Shown: positions 41,760 to 54,300, counted from the stretch's first letter. The stretch: 64,000 bases of DNA from Carya illinoinensis (GCF_018687715.1 NC_056762.1:45377520-45441519), one strand, 5' to 3'. A program made the numbers and translations. Notes: generated from the letters alone by a model not told the origin.

Positions 41760-44700
41760 GTTTCTTGCTGCTCCATGTAATAGCGCCATTGTTGAGCAGA
41801 AAGGCATACCCAGTGGTTGATTTACGCTCATCTAGGTCACTGCCCCAGTCGTCATCGCTGTAACTTTTTAGCTGCAAATCTAAACCTTGATAGCACAACA
41901 CATAGTCTACAGTTCCCTTGAGATATCACATAATCCTCTTGACTGCTTTCCAGTGAGCCAGTTCGGGGTTACATTGGAATCTACTCACTAAGCCAACTGC
42001 ATAGCATATGTCAGGCCGAGTACACATCATTGCGTACATCAGACTACCCATAGCATTAGCATAAGGGACACGGGCCATCTTTTCCTTTTCTATTTGAGTC
42101 TTAGGACATAACTCTTTAGATAAGTTCTCGCTTTTTGCAACAGGGGTGTCAATGGGTTTACATTCATTTATTAGGAAACGCTCGAGGACTTTCTTTATGT
42201 AAGTCTGTTGGGACAAACACAAAAGTCTCTTTGAGCGATCTCTGTAGATCTTAACTCCCAGAATGTATTCTACTTCACCCATATCCTTTATCTCAAAATT
42301 GAAGGATAACCACTCTTTTGTGGCGACTATCAACCCTTTATCATTTCCAGCTAGTAGTATGTCGTCAACATATAATGACAACATAATGAAACTCTTCTTA
42401 GACCTTTTGACATAGACACAATGGTCCTCTGTGATCATCGTAAACCCATTCGAAAGAACGGCTCGATGGAATCTGAGGTACCATTGTCTAGATGATTGTT
42501 TTAGGCCATATATTGATCGTTTGAGCTTGCACACTTTGCGCTCTTGACCTTTGACCACAAAACCTGTTGGTTGATCTATATAGATCTCCTCATCTAGTTC
42601 TCCATTGAGAAATGCTGTCTTAACATCCATTTGGTAGAGTTCCAAATCCATGTTTGCTATTATAGCTAGAATCAGGCGAATTGAAGCAAACCTTGAAAAA
42701 GTTTCCTCACAGTCTATATCCTCCTGTTGGGTATATCCTTTCGCCACTAAGCGAGCTTTGTACTTATCTATCGATCCATCCGACTTGCGTTTGACTTTAA
42801 GAACCCATTTGTTCCCAATAGTCTTATGCCCTGTCGGTAGATCAACCAGATCCCAGACCTGGTTAGTCTTCATAGACTCAATTTCATCCACTCATCTTTA
42901 GTAGAAGATGAGAGAGCCTCATGAATTATCCTAGGCTCATCATCATCATGCGGAGCTACCATAAAAGCTTCCCCTTCAATCTCAAAATGACGACGGGGAA
43001 TACTTTCACGTGTGCTTCTACGCGGCTGAGGTTGTTGTGATTGATTGACAAGCGGTGTGCTCCCACTTGGATTTAAGTCCCTTTTATCATTTGTAGGAGC
43101 TTGAAGAATTTCTTCCTCATTCTCAACTAAATTCCTTGGACTAAATTCCTTGGAGCACTTTCCTCTTATTCCACAATCTCATGAAGTTCTAAACTCCTAT
43201 TAACCTCACCTCTACTTGGAAATTCATTTTCAATGAAGTCCACATCTCGTGATTCAATCTCAGTTACACTTTCATCAGTTTGTTCACCTATTAACACATA
43301 CCCTTTAGAGTGTTCTGAGTACCTTATAAAGATACACTTCTTCTCTCTAGGGCTTAATTTCCCATACTTATGAGAAAGATCATGAACAAAATCCGTTGAA
43401 CCCCATGGCCGCAAGTTACTCAAATTGAGTTTCTCGCCGGTCCATAGTTCATATGGGGTGGAAGTTACTGATTTGGAGGGCACTCAGTTAAGAATGTAGG
43501 CAGCAGTCAAAAGTGCATCCCCCCAAAAAGAAATTGGTAGGTTTGCTTGCGCTATCATTGACCTAAAAATCTCAAGTAGTGTTCGATTTCTCCTTTCCGC
43601 CACAACATTTTGCTGTGGCGTACTCGGCATCGTTAACTGTCTTTTAATTCCTTTTTCATCACAGAGCCTTTTAAATTGTTCAGAGAGATATTCTCGTCCT
43701 CGGTCAGTTATTAGAGTTTTTAAACTCTTATCTAACTGATTCTCGACCATTCTTAGATATCGCCTAAAACATTCCAATGCTTTAGACTTATGGGAGATTA
43801 AGTAGACATTACCGTAACGTGAAAAATCATCTATAAAAGTGATGAAGTAGACACCTCCGTGTCTTGCCCTCACACTCATTGGACCACAGATGTCTGAGTG
43901 GATTAATTGCAGTGGAAAAGATGCCCTAGTGGCTTTTCCAAACGGTTTTCTCTTAGCTTTTCCCATTAGACAATGTTCACAAGTGGGCAAGATGACCTTA
44001 GCGAGATTGCCTATTAGGCCTTCTCTAGCTAATCGAGTCATTCTATCTTGCTCTATATGGCCAAGCCTAGCATGCCATGTGTATGAATCCAAATTATCAA
44101 TAGATGAAGAAAGAAAAGCAATAGATTCATTTATATTAGAATAAACCAAATCCAATATCATAAAACCGTCTTGAAGAAAAGCATTGCCATAAAACACATG
44201 GCTCAAATGAAAGCAAACATAATTGTTTTAAAAAACAATCTGAAAACCAAGTTTTAATAGAGTAACAACTGAAAGTAAGTTTCGTCGGATCTCGGGAGCG
44301 TATAGCACATTGTGGAGGAAAAGAGTGCGGCACCCCGCAAGTCCAGCTTGTAGGTACCAAGTCCCAGTACCTCCATACTAGCTCCATTCCCTACCTTGAT
44401 ATCACGGCTCCCAGTTGGAATCCGGCGATACTCCACAAATCTGACTCTATCTCGATCTATGTGCTCGGTCGCTCCTGAATCAACAGTCCACAAAGGATAG
44501 GAGTCAGCAACCATCATATGGCTAGTTACAAAAACAATGCGAGAGAAGTCAGAGTGTACCTTCTTCGGCTCAGTGCAGTCACGAGCGAAGTGGCCAATCT
44601 TTCCGCAGTTGAAGTACTCTAATTTTGACTTGTTTTTCCCGCGCTTGCCCCTCTTGGTGCGCTGAGAAGTTCCTGACACTTTTTTAGTATGTCCAGCAGC

Positions 44701-46049
44701 TACTCCATTCTTGGACTTCTTGCGCTTAGGCTTTGATGCCTTGCGCGGACCAGCATTAGCCACATAGGCCGTATGATTGGACTTAGCAGCCTCTAGGCGC
44801 TCAGCCTCCAATTCCAAGTGACGCGAGACATCATCAAAGTCTTTGATATTCTCGTTATGCGTCAGGTTCTGGCTCATATTCTCCCAAGAATTCGGTAGTG
44901 ATCTTATCACTGCCTGTACTTGCTGTTCATCTGTCAGGTTGTTTCCTGCCGACCTAAGTTCGCGGATCATAGTTGACATAGCCTTAAGATGCTGCTTCAT
45001 CGTGTGGTTAGAGCGCATCTTATAGGAGTCGAACCTCGTGGTTAATCCACACAACCTAGTGGCTGAAGTTCCACCAAACTTTAACTTCAAAGCCTCCCAC
45101 ATGCTTTGGGCAGTGTCATAGACCTCGAACTCACACATTAGATCATTGTGCATGCTGCTTAACATAATTATGCGCACGCACCGATTTTTCTTAGCCCATT
45201 GGATATAGGCTTGTTGATCTATCTTGTGTTGTTCCGAGTTCCCTTCCCCAGGCATAGTAAGGGTGTGAGATAAGGCCTCCAAGACCTCTTGCTCATCTAA
45301 GACATATTGGATCTTGCGATACCATATGTCATAGTTTTTCCCATCTAATTTCTCCCCTTTGTTTAAGTCGGCAACAATATTCTTGGATGCCATTTCACTA
45401 CAATACGCAAAGAAGGGATATTACTCACACACCTAAAAAATCTGCCGTGTCCTTTCAAATTAGAAAAAGAATAATTTAGATATATCGCAAGATCGAAAAA
45501 TCGCTAGGCTTCATAATCATCTCTTGCTCCACAATATCCAATTATTAGATTTCTAGCTCAATTCCCGCACAAATTTTTAAAAAATCAAATATGGGAGAAT
45601 TTATCATCATAAATTTTAACCATACTCCCACTATCTTAAGTAGTCATCTAGGCCTAGTCACATATAAAGACATAACCTACTAAAACCGCAGTAACCTTTT
45701 GGGCCAGTCTACAAAGATAGCTACCCAGACCATAGCAACCTGTTGGCCCAATCTACAAAGACAGTCAGACTACAGCAACCTGTTGGGCCAGTCTACAAAG
45801 ATGGTTCATATGAGACCATCACAGTCCATTTTTCTTGTTCCATCAGTGCATTTACAGTTCTTACTGGGGCCATTGTAGTCTTTTTGGCTATGCAGTGCAT
45901 TTACAGTTCTTACTGGGGTCATCATGGTCTTTTGGCTATACAGTGCATTTACAGTTCTTACTGGGGTCACTGCAATTTTTTCAGCCTATTATTCACACTG
46001 ACAATTCTAACTAAGACTACTTAGTGGGATTTTTCTATTTTATCACTAA

Positions 46050-46865
46050 GGTCTTGTTTGTTTTCATGACTAAAAACCAAAACTTTGAAAACTTTTCAAA
46101 ATTTTCGTACTGTCAAAAGTTTTACAAAAACAAACACACATTTTGATCTACCAGTTTTCATCTCAAAAGATCTCAAATTTCTTCTCAGGTTTTCATCTCA
46201 AAAGATCTCAAGTTTCTTCTCAGGTTTTCATCTCAAGTTTTCATCTCAAAAGATCTCAAGTTTCTTCTCAGGTTTTCATCTCAAAAGATCTCAAGTTTCT
46301 TCTCAAGTTTTCATCTCAAGTTTTCATCTCAAAAGATCTCAAGTTTTCATCTAAAAAAAATTACACCATTGGTAAATAAATAAATAAAGGAAGTAGCCAA
46401 AAAAAAAAAAAAGACAAAATGGTTAAAAAAAAAGGAAGTAGAAAAATTTTTTTTTTGACCAAATTGTTAATAAAAAAGGAAGCAGCTTAAAAAATATTGC
46501 ATCATTGGTAAATAAATAAACAAAAGAAGCAGCAAAAAAAAAATAAATAAAAAAAAGAAGTAGAAAAATAAAAATAAAAATTGCAACATTGACAAATAAA
46601 TAAAATATTATAAAAAGTACTACAAGTACTTGTAGGTCCCATCATACTACTAACTATAACAAAGTCAAACTAATCTCATCTCATCTCTAAAAACAAACAC
46701 ATATTTCATCTTATCTCATCTCATCTCAACATATCTCAAAATTTTTTATCTCATCTCATCTCTAAAAACAAACACATATTTTATCTAATCTCATCTTATC
46801 TCATCTCATCTCAATATATCTCAAAAGATTTTATCTCATCTCATCTGTGAAAACAAACGAGGCCT
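46050..46865. mobile_element. TIR element, Tourist/PIF-like MITE, inside the copia leader
   Basis: Left end GGTCTTGTTTGTTTTCATG and right end GTGAAAACAAACGAGGCC are inverted copies with two or three changes. TAA stands before the left end and TTAA after the right end, consistent with a TAA/TTA target duplication. The interior has a 35-bp repeat (TTTTCATCTCAAAAGATCTC, 46157-46350) and CTCATCTCATCTC runs like the GATGA family. Confidence 0.6.
46157..46350. repeat. Tandem repeat on TTTTCATCTCAAAAGATCTC
   Basis: The unit plus AAGTTTCTTCTCAGG recurs at least five times with variable spacing of 20 to 56 bases. It creates false open frames of Phe-Ser-Ser repeats. Confidence 0.85.
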
Positions 46866-47134
46866 TAAAAGAAATAAAAACTAATGTCTAAACATTCAAG
46901 TCTAACATTCTTAGATGATAAAATAATCAAATTTCCACATGTTCAATACACACATACATGTTATCACATTTAATCTCAAAAATTAAATAAAAGATCACAT
47001 GTGATATAACATTATGGAAAATAGCATGAAAATAAACAAATATTCACATGTTATCACATTTAATCTATAACATTAAATAAAAGATCAAATGTAATATAAC
47101 AATATATCTAAACATATATTAAATCATGCCAAAA

Positions 47135-47137
<3 letters not shown>

Positions 47138-47192
<55 letters not shown>
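47138..47192. repeat. (TTA)n microsatellite
   Basis: About 18 TTA units, uninterrupted, in the copia leader. Confidence 0.95.
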
Positions 47193-47599
47193 TAACAAAA
47201 AATATTATAAAAACATTTAAAACTCCCACCTAAACCAAAGAATATTCGCAGCCCAGTGGTGCGCCATCTCCTTAGTTTAGTGGTAGGTCTTGGGTTCAAA
47301 ACCCATTGTGCCACTTTATTTTATTTTTGTTTTTTTTTTTTTTTTTTTTCTGGTTTTTAATAAAAAAACACAGAAAAAAAACACTGGGCTTAAAAGCCCA
47401 GCCCTCTTTATTTTTTTTTAAAACCCAAAACAAAGTGGGCCGAAGGGCCCAAGCCCAGCCCGGCCCATCAGAGGGTAGATGACTCAAGTCATCTCCTTCC
47501 TCCCGCAAGTTACTGTTCATGTGAACAGTACTCGGGAAAAAAAAATTTCAGCTGCCATTTATGCACGTCACCGGCGCCGCCAATCGCCGGAAACTGCTT

Positions 47600-47940
47600 C
47601 CAGAGGAAGCTGGGTGCTGCCGCAGCACCTTAGTGGTGCTGGCAGCACCTCACGGTGCGCGCAGCACCGAGCTGGCGTAGCTCTGGTGCGCGCAGCACCA
47701 AGCTGGCGCTGCTCTGGTGCTGGCAGCACCCCTCTGGTGTGCACAGCATCGAGGTGGTGCTGCAGGTGCCCCCACGGTGCTCCATGCACCGTGGGCACTT
47801 GCTGGTGTGCGCAGCACCCTCCGATGCGCGCTGCACCTCCCACGTATGGGTGGTGCACGCTGCACCACCGAGAGCAGAGGTGGTGCTTGCTGCACCACCG
47901 TGTGTGGGTGGTGTACGTAGCACCGCTGCACAGCGCTTCA
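47600..47940. repeat. GC-rich hairpin-forming repeat array on GGTGC...GCAGCACC
   Basis: GGTGC and its complement GCACC alternate every 10-25 bases, for example GGTGCGCGCAGCACC (47656 and 47685) and GGTGCTGGCAGCACC (47634 and 47716). Each unit is a small palindrome. The array is far richer in GC than anything around it and lies just inside the 5' LTR of the copia element. It keeps several overlapping frames open on both strands, none of which resembles a protein. Confidence 0.75.
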
Positions 47941-48042
47941 GCCAAAAAATTTTTAAAACACTGCAGCACCACATGTGTGCTCATAAAAAAAAAACACAGT
48001 TTATATGCATATGTCAAAAAGAAATTGGAAGCAATTATAAAT

Positions 48043-48055
48043 GCTCTGATATCAA
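48043..48055 (-). other. Primer-binding site of the copia element
   Basis: Minus strand TTGATATCAGAGC directly after the 5' LTR end. It matches the initiator Met tRNA 3' end complement (TGGTATCAGAGC) with one change, the usual primer for copia elements. Confidence 0.8.
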
Positions 48056-48467
48056 TGTTAGAAAGCACAGCGGAAAGTACCTTAGGCTTAGCTTAAAGAA
48101 ATGCTCCACAAGTTTCTCCAACACGACAAAAACCAAGCATTTTCTCTTAGTGGTAAAGTGTACTTTGTAGTTATAAGACTAGAGTAACACTTAACAAATT
48201 CACAGCCTATAAACTATTTCAAGAGAGAACAAATGAGAGAGAGATTTTCACTATTATGATTGATGCACCAGAATCAAAAGGAGGGGGGCTATATATAGCC
48301 CCCGTACACGGCTGGCCTTTTATGGCTAGCCTTCAATACGTTGGAAACGCATGGCTTAAAGCCATGCATTTACCGGCTGTGTAACGCATGGCTTTTAAGC
48401 CATGCGTTATAATGCATGCATCCAAAAAGGGGGGGTCTGCCCGTGTGGGCGCCCCCTCCATTTAACA
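48056..48467 (-). repeat. 5' LTR of the copia element
   Basis: 412 bp with the same ends, palindromes and TATATATA box as the 3' LTR; the box here sits in GGGGGCTATATATAGCCCCC, itself a perfect palindrome at about 48284-48303. It drives transcription toward lower coordinates. Confidence 0.93.
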
Positions 48468-48472
48468 ATTAG

Positions 48473-48625
48473 AATATTATTTTTTAATATTATTATTATT
48501 TCGAGATTTTAAAAAGTTAAATTGTTTATTATATTTTCTATTGAAAGTTGAGAAACTTGTAATGATTAAATGAGTTGGATTGAGTTGAGTTGAACTTAGC
48601 CTGATAACCAAACGCTGCTAAGAGA
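48473..48625. mobile_element. Right part of the MITE split by the copia element
   Basis: AATATTATTTTTTAATATTA, TAAATTGTTTATTATATTTT, AATGATTAAATGAGTTGGAT and AACCAAACGCTGC complete the GATGA-family element begun at 38515. Confidence 0.75.
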
Positions 48626-49960
48626 TGGGAGAGATGGGAAAAACATTTATAGACTGAGAGATGTTCTTTCTTTATAGTTTTGCCCTCATTATCACATATT
48701 TTTTCAAAAAAAAAATAAATAAAAAAAATAAAAGGTTGATGAGGTAGTGGAACCTGTCACTGCCACGTCAGCACATAAGATAGTCTCCATTTTTCAACAG
48801 TATGTTTAGCATTTTCCTTAAAAGAATTATGCTATACTCAAGCCTGGCAACAATCACACCCGACCACACCACTTCAGATTAAAAGTCTTGCTTAAGATCT
48901 TTATATCACACATTACTTATGTGGCATAATCTAATTAAAAAAATAAATCTTAGAATTTAAATCTTACAAATAAAATATTATCATTTAAGTGATATAGATA
49001 ATAAGAAATTTGTGTAAAAACATTATTTCTTTTCAATTTTGAATCCTAATCCTTCTAATTGAACAGCAAAAACACATTGGAAAAAGTGAAAATATTTGTT
49101 GAAGCCAAACTAGTCTCGATTGTGAGACATTCAAGAATTATTCTATTTTTAAATCGGTATGTAGAGTTTACTATCCATTTTTGGTAAGATTTGATTTGTA
49201 ACATTCAAAATTTAAAATTTCTCTTTCAAATCAAATTATAATACAAGAATTTTATAGGTGTGCTCTACACACTGGTTTGATATTAGATTTTTTTTTTTAC
49301 ATTCAATCTTCTTTTGTCTTCAACAGCTGAATCACAACATACGACAACCAAAGCACATCCTCCCCTCTAGTGACTAGTAAACCATCTATCCTTTCAAATA
49401 TTTTCCAATCTTTAACGGCTAAATCACAACACACGGTAGCTGATTGTCATCCTACCTTCCAATGAGTTTCACCCATTCGCTTTCACTGTCAACCCTTCTA
49501 TTCCACCCTTGTGCAGTCTTTGATAGTTTCATAATTTCATTACCCAGATTTGAACCCCACCTCGTTTTTTGAAGAAATTCGACAACTACAACTTAAACCC
49601 TAATTAGGCTGATTATTCTTGGATATAGAAGATAATATCGTAAATCCATCACTTTCACTTGTATTGTTCTCACAGAAATGGCATGAAGATGTTTTTTTGG
49701 TCACTTCAAAAAAGGGCAAGCTCTCAAATTCTTGGTCAACCTAGTTTCCCTACAAGAAAATATTGAAAATGGGTTGTGTTCAAAATAACTCAATAAAAAT
49801 TAGTTATTAATCGGGTTATGTGACTCGATCGTATTAGAATTTTATAGTCTAATCATTTTAATTATACAAGTCATGTTCTCATTGACTCATATAATCTAAT
49901 GATAACGGCTTAACACAATATGAATAACACCTACCAACACAAATTTTCACCATTAATTTA
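48626..49960. other. Intergenic DNA, no recognised gene
   Basis: AT-rich throughout. A few C-rich stretches near 49360-49480 carry a duplicated GCTAAATCACAACACACG/GCTGAATCACAACATACG block about 100 bases apart (49326 and 49424). No open frame above 60 codons has a recognisable motif. Confidence 0.5.
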
Positions 49961-49962
49961 GG

Positions 49963-50180
49963 CTGCGTTTAGATGTTGAGTTGAACTGAGCTAATTAAGT
50001 TCTTTATGCATAGTAGTGAGTTGAGATGGTGGATTAAGTTCTGTGGGGCTCATCTAAGATAACTTTAATGTGTTTGGATGTTAATATAAGTTTAGTACTA
50101 TTTATAAGAAGTTGAAAAGGATATAGGGTCCACTAATAATTGGAAAGTTATTGTAAGGATTGAATAATTAATTTATTACA
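49963..50180. mobile_element. MITE of the GATGAGATGA family, diverged
   Basis: GGCTGCGTTTAGATGTTGAG, TAGTGAGTTGAGATGGTGGA, GTGTTTGGATGTTAATATAA and AAAGTTATTGTAAGGATTGA repeat the start and middle blocks of the family. The right end is not clear. Confidence 0.45.
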
Positions 50181-50790
50181 TCTTTGACTAATAAATAACA
50201 TAAATTCCCTCAATGCATGTAAAAAAAATTATTTCCCAATACTTTTTGCATGCAAATTTTTTCTTACTCCAAATTTATAAAAATAAAATAAAATAATTAT
50301 CAATAAAAATACAACAGTATCATGCCCACATTTTATTCTATTATTTATTTATATATTATTTAATTAGTAGTAAAAATATTTTTAGACACAAGAGAAAAAT
50401 AAAAAATTTATCACCCAGAAAGTTGAGATGTCACTCAATGCAGCGCTCAAGACAGTTGTCTCTTGCTTGAGCAGGCTCAGTCACTCAAAATTGGTCGCCT
50501 GAGGGTTTTAAATACCAGTCGAGTGAATGTATATAAGCCCTACAAACCCAGTACTGCTCAAGCCATTCGCACTATTCTCCCAAACTTTTTCCTCCGTGTG
50601 ATTTTCCTTCCATTTCTCACCTTTTCATGCGTCATTCAAGTGATTTCTCTAACGAAATCCTCTTGCACTAACGGTAAGCCTATCCTCTTCAAATTCTTTT
50701 ACATTTTACACATTGTTTTCCATTAGGGATTTCGGTTTGACTAGGAAGCTTGTGTTGGGCATTTTGGTTTTTCATTAGGATTTCGGTAGT
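50181..50790. other. Intergenic DNA, no recognised gene
   Basis: A TTGAGCAGGCTCAGTCACTC and CAAGCCATTCGCACTATTC segment (50460-50600) precedes a frame at 50463-50726 that lacks any family motif. The TATA-like ATGTATATAAGCCC at 50528 followed by CCTCCGTG might be a promoter of a repeat. Confidence 0.35.
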
Positions 50791-51031
50791 GATAGGGTTA
50801 CTACCCATTTACTACTTTTAAGGTATTAAGAAATTTTTTTTATTTTTTTTATTTTTTTTATCATTTTCTTTTAAGTATTTTTTTAACATCTTTAACCATT
50901 AAGAAAAAATTAAAAAAATATATAATTTTACTAATACTTACTTCCTTAATCATTAAGTAAAATAAAAAATTAAAAAACAATCAAATACAAAAAGTGTAGT
51001 GAACGAGTAGTAGAAGGGTAGTAACCCTATC
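50791..51031. mobile_element. MITE with a perfect 16-bp terminal inverted repeat
   Basis: GATAGGGTTACTACCC at 50791-50806 has an exact inverted copy at 51016-51031, with further partial pairing (TACTACT) inside. The interior shares ACCATTAAGAAAAAATTAAA and CTTCCTTAATCATTAAG with the MITE at 271-479. 241 bp. Confidence 0.75.
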
Positions 51032-51374
51032 ATTTTCCTTAGGATTTTAACCATATGATTTTCGGGATTCTCTTTATGATGTTGCATTATACATTGAGTC
51101 CTTGTTGTACTTGGGAAGTATTGCATCATACATGGCAGTTTCATTCTCAATTTATATTGAGGGCGCACCAAGTGCTAAAGAAAATGCCAAAATGAGTCAT
51201 GCATTTTAGGTTGAGAAGTGGATTGACCATAATGCTTTGGTCATCACATGTTCATCATTGACTTTTTAGCATAACCGTTTGGGAAGTGTTGTGGGTTAAT
51301 GACCATTGCGTGCTATGTTGTATTTAGAAATTAGAAAGGTGATGGAACACCCGTGGGGTTTGAAAGCCAAGATT

Positions 51375-54300
51375 GGCAGAGCATGCACACCAAGTGCTGA
51401 AAGAAATGCCTAGGAGAGTTGTAGCACATGCATGAAGTTTTAAAGCTACATCATCTTCCAGAGGGCAGTAAGCTCTACTACGGAGGAATATCCTGACCTG
51501 ACCGCTCAGGAGTTCTTGTCGGTGTATTGCGTAAACTACCAGCCTGAGAGCATATGTAGCTTCCAGGCTCACATCCCCGGTTGAAAGATAGCTACCCTCG
51601 AGCAGCATAATTTAAGCAATCAAAGATTGGGCTCGGAATTATTTCTTCATGTTGGGCTCAGGGTGGGAGTATCTCTCGAAAGAGGAGGTCTATTAGGAGT
51701 ACCCTGTTCGGACAATTTGGGCGTTTCTCCCTTCCTCCCAGAGCCTATGCATCAGGCTGACCCGGAAGGAAGAGGCTAGACTGGAGACAGTGATAGCCTG
51801 GGCATTGGCCCACAAGGCCGATTTGCATATCGACCTGGCCCTCTCCGATGTCAACATACGAATCTACTTGTCAGCGCTTGATCACACATATGTGATCAAT
51901 TGGGACTTCCTAGGTGAAATCTTGTCGTAGCCAAAAGTGTGCCACCAGCTCTTCCAATAGCATGGGGAAGTGGCCAAAGGTTTGTCATGACCCAGCCGGG
52001 GGGGTTTCCAGTGGTGACGTCAACTGATCCCACATTGGAGGAGACCCTTCTCGGAGAAGGGCTGGAGGACCCGGTCCCTCCTCTGTTCATAGGGAGGGGA
52101 GAAGCTAGGAACGAGGGCCCCAAGGCCAAGCTGGAGGGTCTAGGAGCCACGTTGGGGGGTCTCGAGACTAGGGGCCAGGGGAGCAGGGCGTGAGGAGTTA
52201 ACGCCCTTGGAGATCTCGATCCTTTCCACTCGGGGGAGCACATCCTTTTCGAGTGGGTCATGCACCACGTCCTAGTCTTCTTCTTCCTCAGTGGGCCCAT
52301 GCACGACCTCTAGCACTCTGTCAATCAACCTGGTGTTCTCACTCTAGGAGGAAGACAATGCCGATGATCTTCAGGCCATCTTCTTTAGTACCTTCACTCA
52401 TCCTGTCCCCTGCGGGGTCGAGGTGGTGGAGCCATTTATGTCCTTCGAGGACACACATAAGCAAGAGGTTGCCCTTAGTTCTCCACCGACTACCATCGAG
52501 GTTGGGGGGCCAGGAAGAAGGGCAAGAGGCCACACTCAATGCTCCCTTGGCTGCCACCTGGGCTAAAGGGTAGGAAGAAGTTGTTCTAGTCACTCCCCCA
52601 AGTGTTGGAGCCAGGTCCCCCTCATTTTCTACCGGCCTAAGAGCCTAGTGTGATACCCCGTATTTACATGTATTTTATCTAAGTAATTATTGCATTTATT
52701 AGGATTACGGCCTTTCTTATTTTAAATTTTAGATGATTTACGTGGTATTATTTTACGGTTTTTAACTATGAAACTTAATTCGATGTATTTTACGATTTTT
52801 AACGGTGATGCTATGCTGTACCTAGTTTTTAACTGATTCACCGCCTAGCCCACGACCTTCCCCATCCTCCAACAAGCTCAACCAACTCGGCCAACCACCA
52901 CTACATTTAGTTTCACCAACACCCCTAAGCCCTACTCTAGTCTTTCCTAATTTTCGTTTGTGATCAAATTTGGGTATCTGAGACCCACAACCATAGTGCA
53001 TTTTCCACTGTGACATTGCTTTGCCACTGCCTTTTGCACCTCTGTGATCATTCAAAAATTATATTATAGCACTGTAAGTATTTTTTCAAAGAACTTTTGA
53101 GATTTAATTATATTTTTGCGCTAACTCATATTTATTGTGAATTGGTTAGTTGTGTCAGACTGAGTCCGAGGAGTAAGTGGATCGATTGGATTGGAGGATG
53201 GAGGTGTTGTGTGATTTGGTTTATGTTGGCATTCTGTTGGCGGTTGATTATATGTGTCGTGTCATGTACAATGCAATTGCACACATGTTCATGTTTGTAA
53301 TTGAAAACTGGATTTTTGCATAATTGCATACATGTTCATGTGAAAATTTGAAAATTGGGTTTTCATGGAAAAATGATTTTTGGGTGCATGTGTATCACTA
53401 CCCCAAGCAGAGATGAGACATTATCTCGGTGGAGCTCCTCTGGTCACTCGGGAGTGGAATATACTGAGTGACGTCCTCTGGATTGTTGTTAGGTGACAAC
53501 AGGCTCAGACGATACGGTAATGGTGTCATGCCGACTCTATGGCCCCTCTGTTGGAGGGGGCTAGAGGATGCCTAGTCATGGTATGCACTGGGCACAGAGC
53601 TAGGTATCGCTCGTTACGAAGTCACATTCGTGGTCGTTACCTACAGTGTGGTGATGAGAGTTAGGGTGTGCAGATGATCCCCAGGGGAGATCATGGTGCA
53701 TATGGTAAAATTGGATTATGTGGACCATTTTCTGAGAAAATGATGGATTTTCTACGTGGGTCTTTTTCTGGGAAAAATGGCAGTTATGTTTTATGGAAAT
53801 GTTTTTTGCCAAAAGGGAATTTTGACATGCATTGGAAAATATTCAGTTTTGGGAAAAATGATATTTTTGGGTCTCACGCAAAACCCATCCTATGCATGCA
53901 TGTTTGTTGGTAGCATCTATATATTTTATCTCGTGGGTTGTTTGGATTATTACTTCCCTGCGGTATCATTTCTTGGTATTGTAGATTTTAATGCAGATGA
54001 CGAGAAGACTAAGCATGTGAAGGCGGCTTCGTCGGAGAAGTGATTTGGTGCCATTTGCTTACTTATTGTGAATTATTTCATTGCTTTTAAATTATGTATT
54101 TTGGATTATGACGTTGTTACTATATTATTTTACTATTTTTTGGTACGCTTTTGTTTAATCGAATTTGTATCTAAACACTTCTGATACTTAGTTGACTGAC
54201 TTAATTATCCGCTGCGTTTTTTTTGTTATGCACTTTTTGCATGTACAGACACTTGGCACTTATTGTTGGGGTGTGTGACCCCTGTTTTCATCATTCCTCA

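Larger units (their letters stand above)
40060..45393 (-). pseudogene. copia gag-pol polyprotein (GAG, protease, integrase, RT, RNase H), inactivated
   Basis: GAG starts at 45393 (MASKNIVADLNKGEKLDGKN). Its zinc knuckle at about 44620 reads FNCGKIGHFARDC, with Tyr in place of the first Cys. The protease motif WTVDSGATEH follows. A frameshift occurs near 44325, with a stop after it. Integrase (44206-43484) has the HARLGHI and CEHCLMGK zinc-binding block, and Asp (SDICGP), Asp (TDRGREY) and Glu (VVAERRNR). A TGA at 43484 splits it from VPSKSVTSTPYELWTGEKLN. Another stop and frame change lie between 43166 and 42891. RT (42891-41926) has MDVKTAFLNGELDEEIY and LYVDDILLAGN; a TGA follows KRIM. RNase H is cut by the 40419-41751 insertion, resumes with IALSIMEAEYIACS, and has a further stop after IRDMVA. 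The true end is about 40060. Gene order protease-integrase-RT-RNase H is diagnostic of Ty1/copia. It cannot make a functional polyprotein. Confidence 0.92.
45394..48042 (-). other. Long leader of the copia element with several tandem repeats
   Basis: About 2.65 kb between the primer-binding site and GAG, partly made of a later TIR insertion. Repeats within it: 45691-45805 (CAACCTGTTGGGCCAGTCTA, three copies), 45844-45970 (CAGTGCATTTACAGTTCTTA, three copies at 45844, 45893 and 45941), a TTA microsatellite, and the GC-rich CAGCACC block. No gene was recognised. Confidence 0.6.
38578..48467 (-). mobile_element. Ty1/copia LTR retrotransposon, 9.9 kb, complete ends, decayed genes
   Basis: Two LTRs of 411 and 412 bp enclose, in minus-strand order, a tRNA-Met primer-binding site, a 2.6 kb leader, gag-pol, and a polypurine tract. 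The 5-bp duplication ATTAG (38573-38577 and 48468-48472) flanks it. By eye the LTRs differ at about 20 positions, roughly 5%, so the insertion is not recent. Two later insertions lie inside: a 1.33 kb unit in RNase H (40419-41751) and a TIR element in the leader (46050-46865). The element landed inside a MITE. Confidence 0.93.

Noticed and set aside
46085..46379. Phe-Ser-Ser repeat proteins
   Set aside because: Direct translation of a short tandem DNA repeat within a MITE.
47265..47320. tRNA-like sequence with TTAGTTTAGTGGTAGG and GGGTTCAAAACCC
   Set aside because: The box A- and box B-like blocks are only about 10 bases apart, no cloverleaf can be drawn, and there is no acceptor stem. At most a degenerate SINE head.
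47479..48170. Several overlapping 90-205-codon frames on both strands in the copia leader
   Set aside because: All arise from the GC-rich GGTGC/GCACC palindromic array, which keeps most frames open; two also cross into the LTR.
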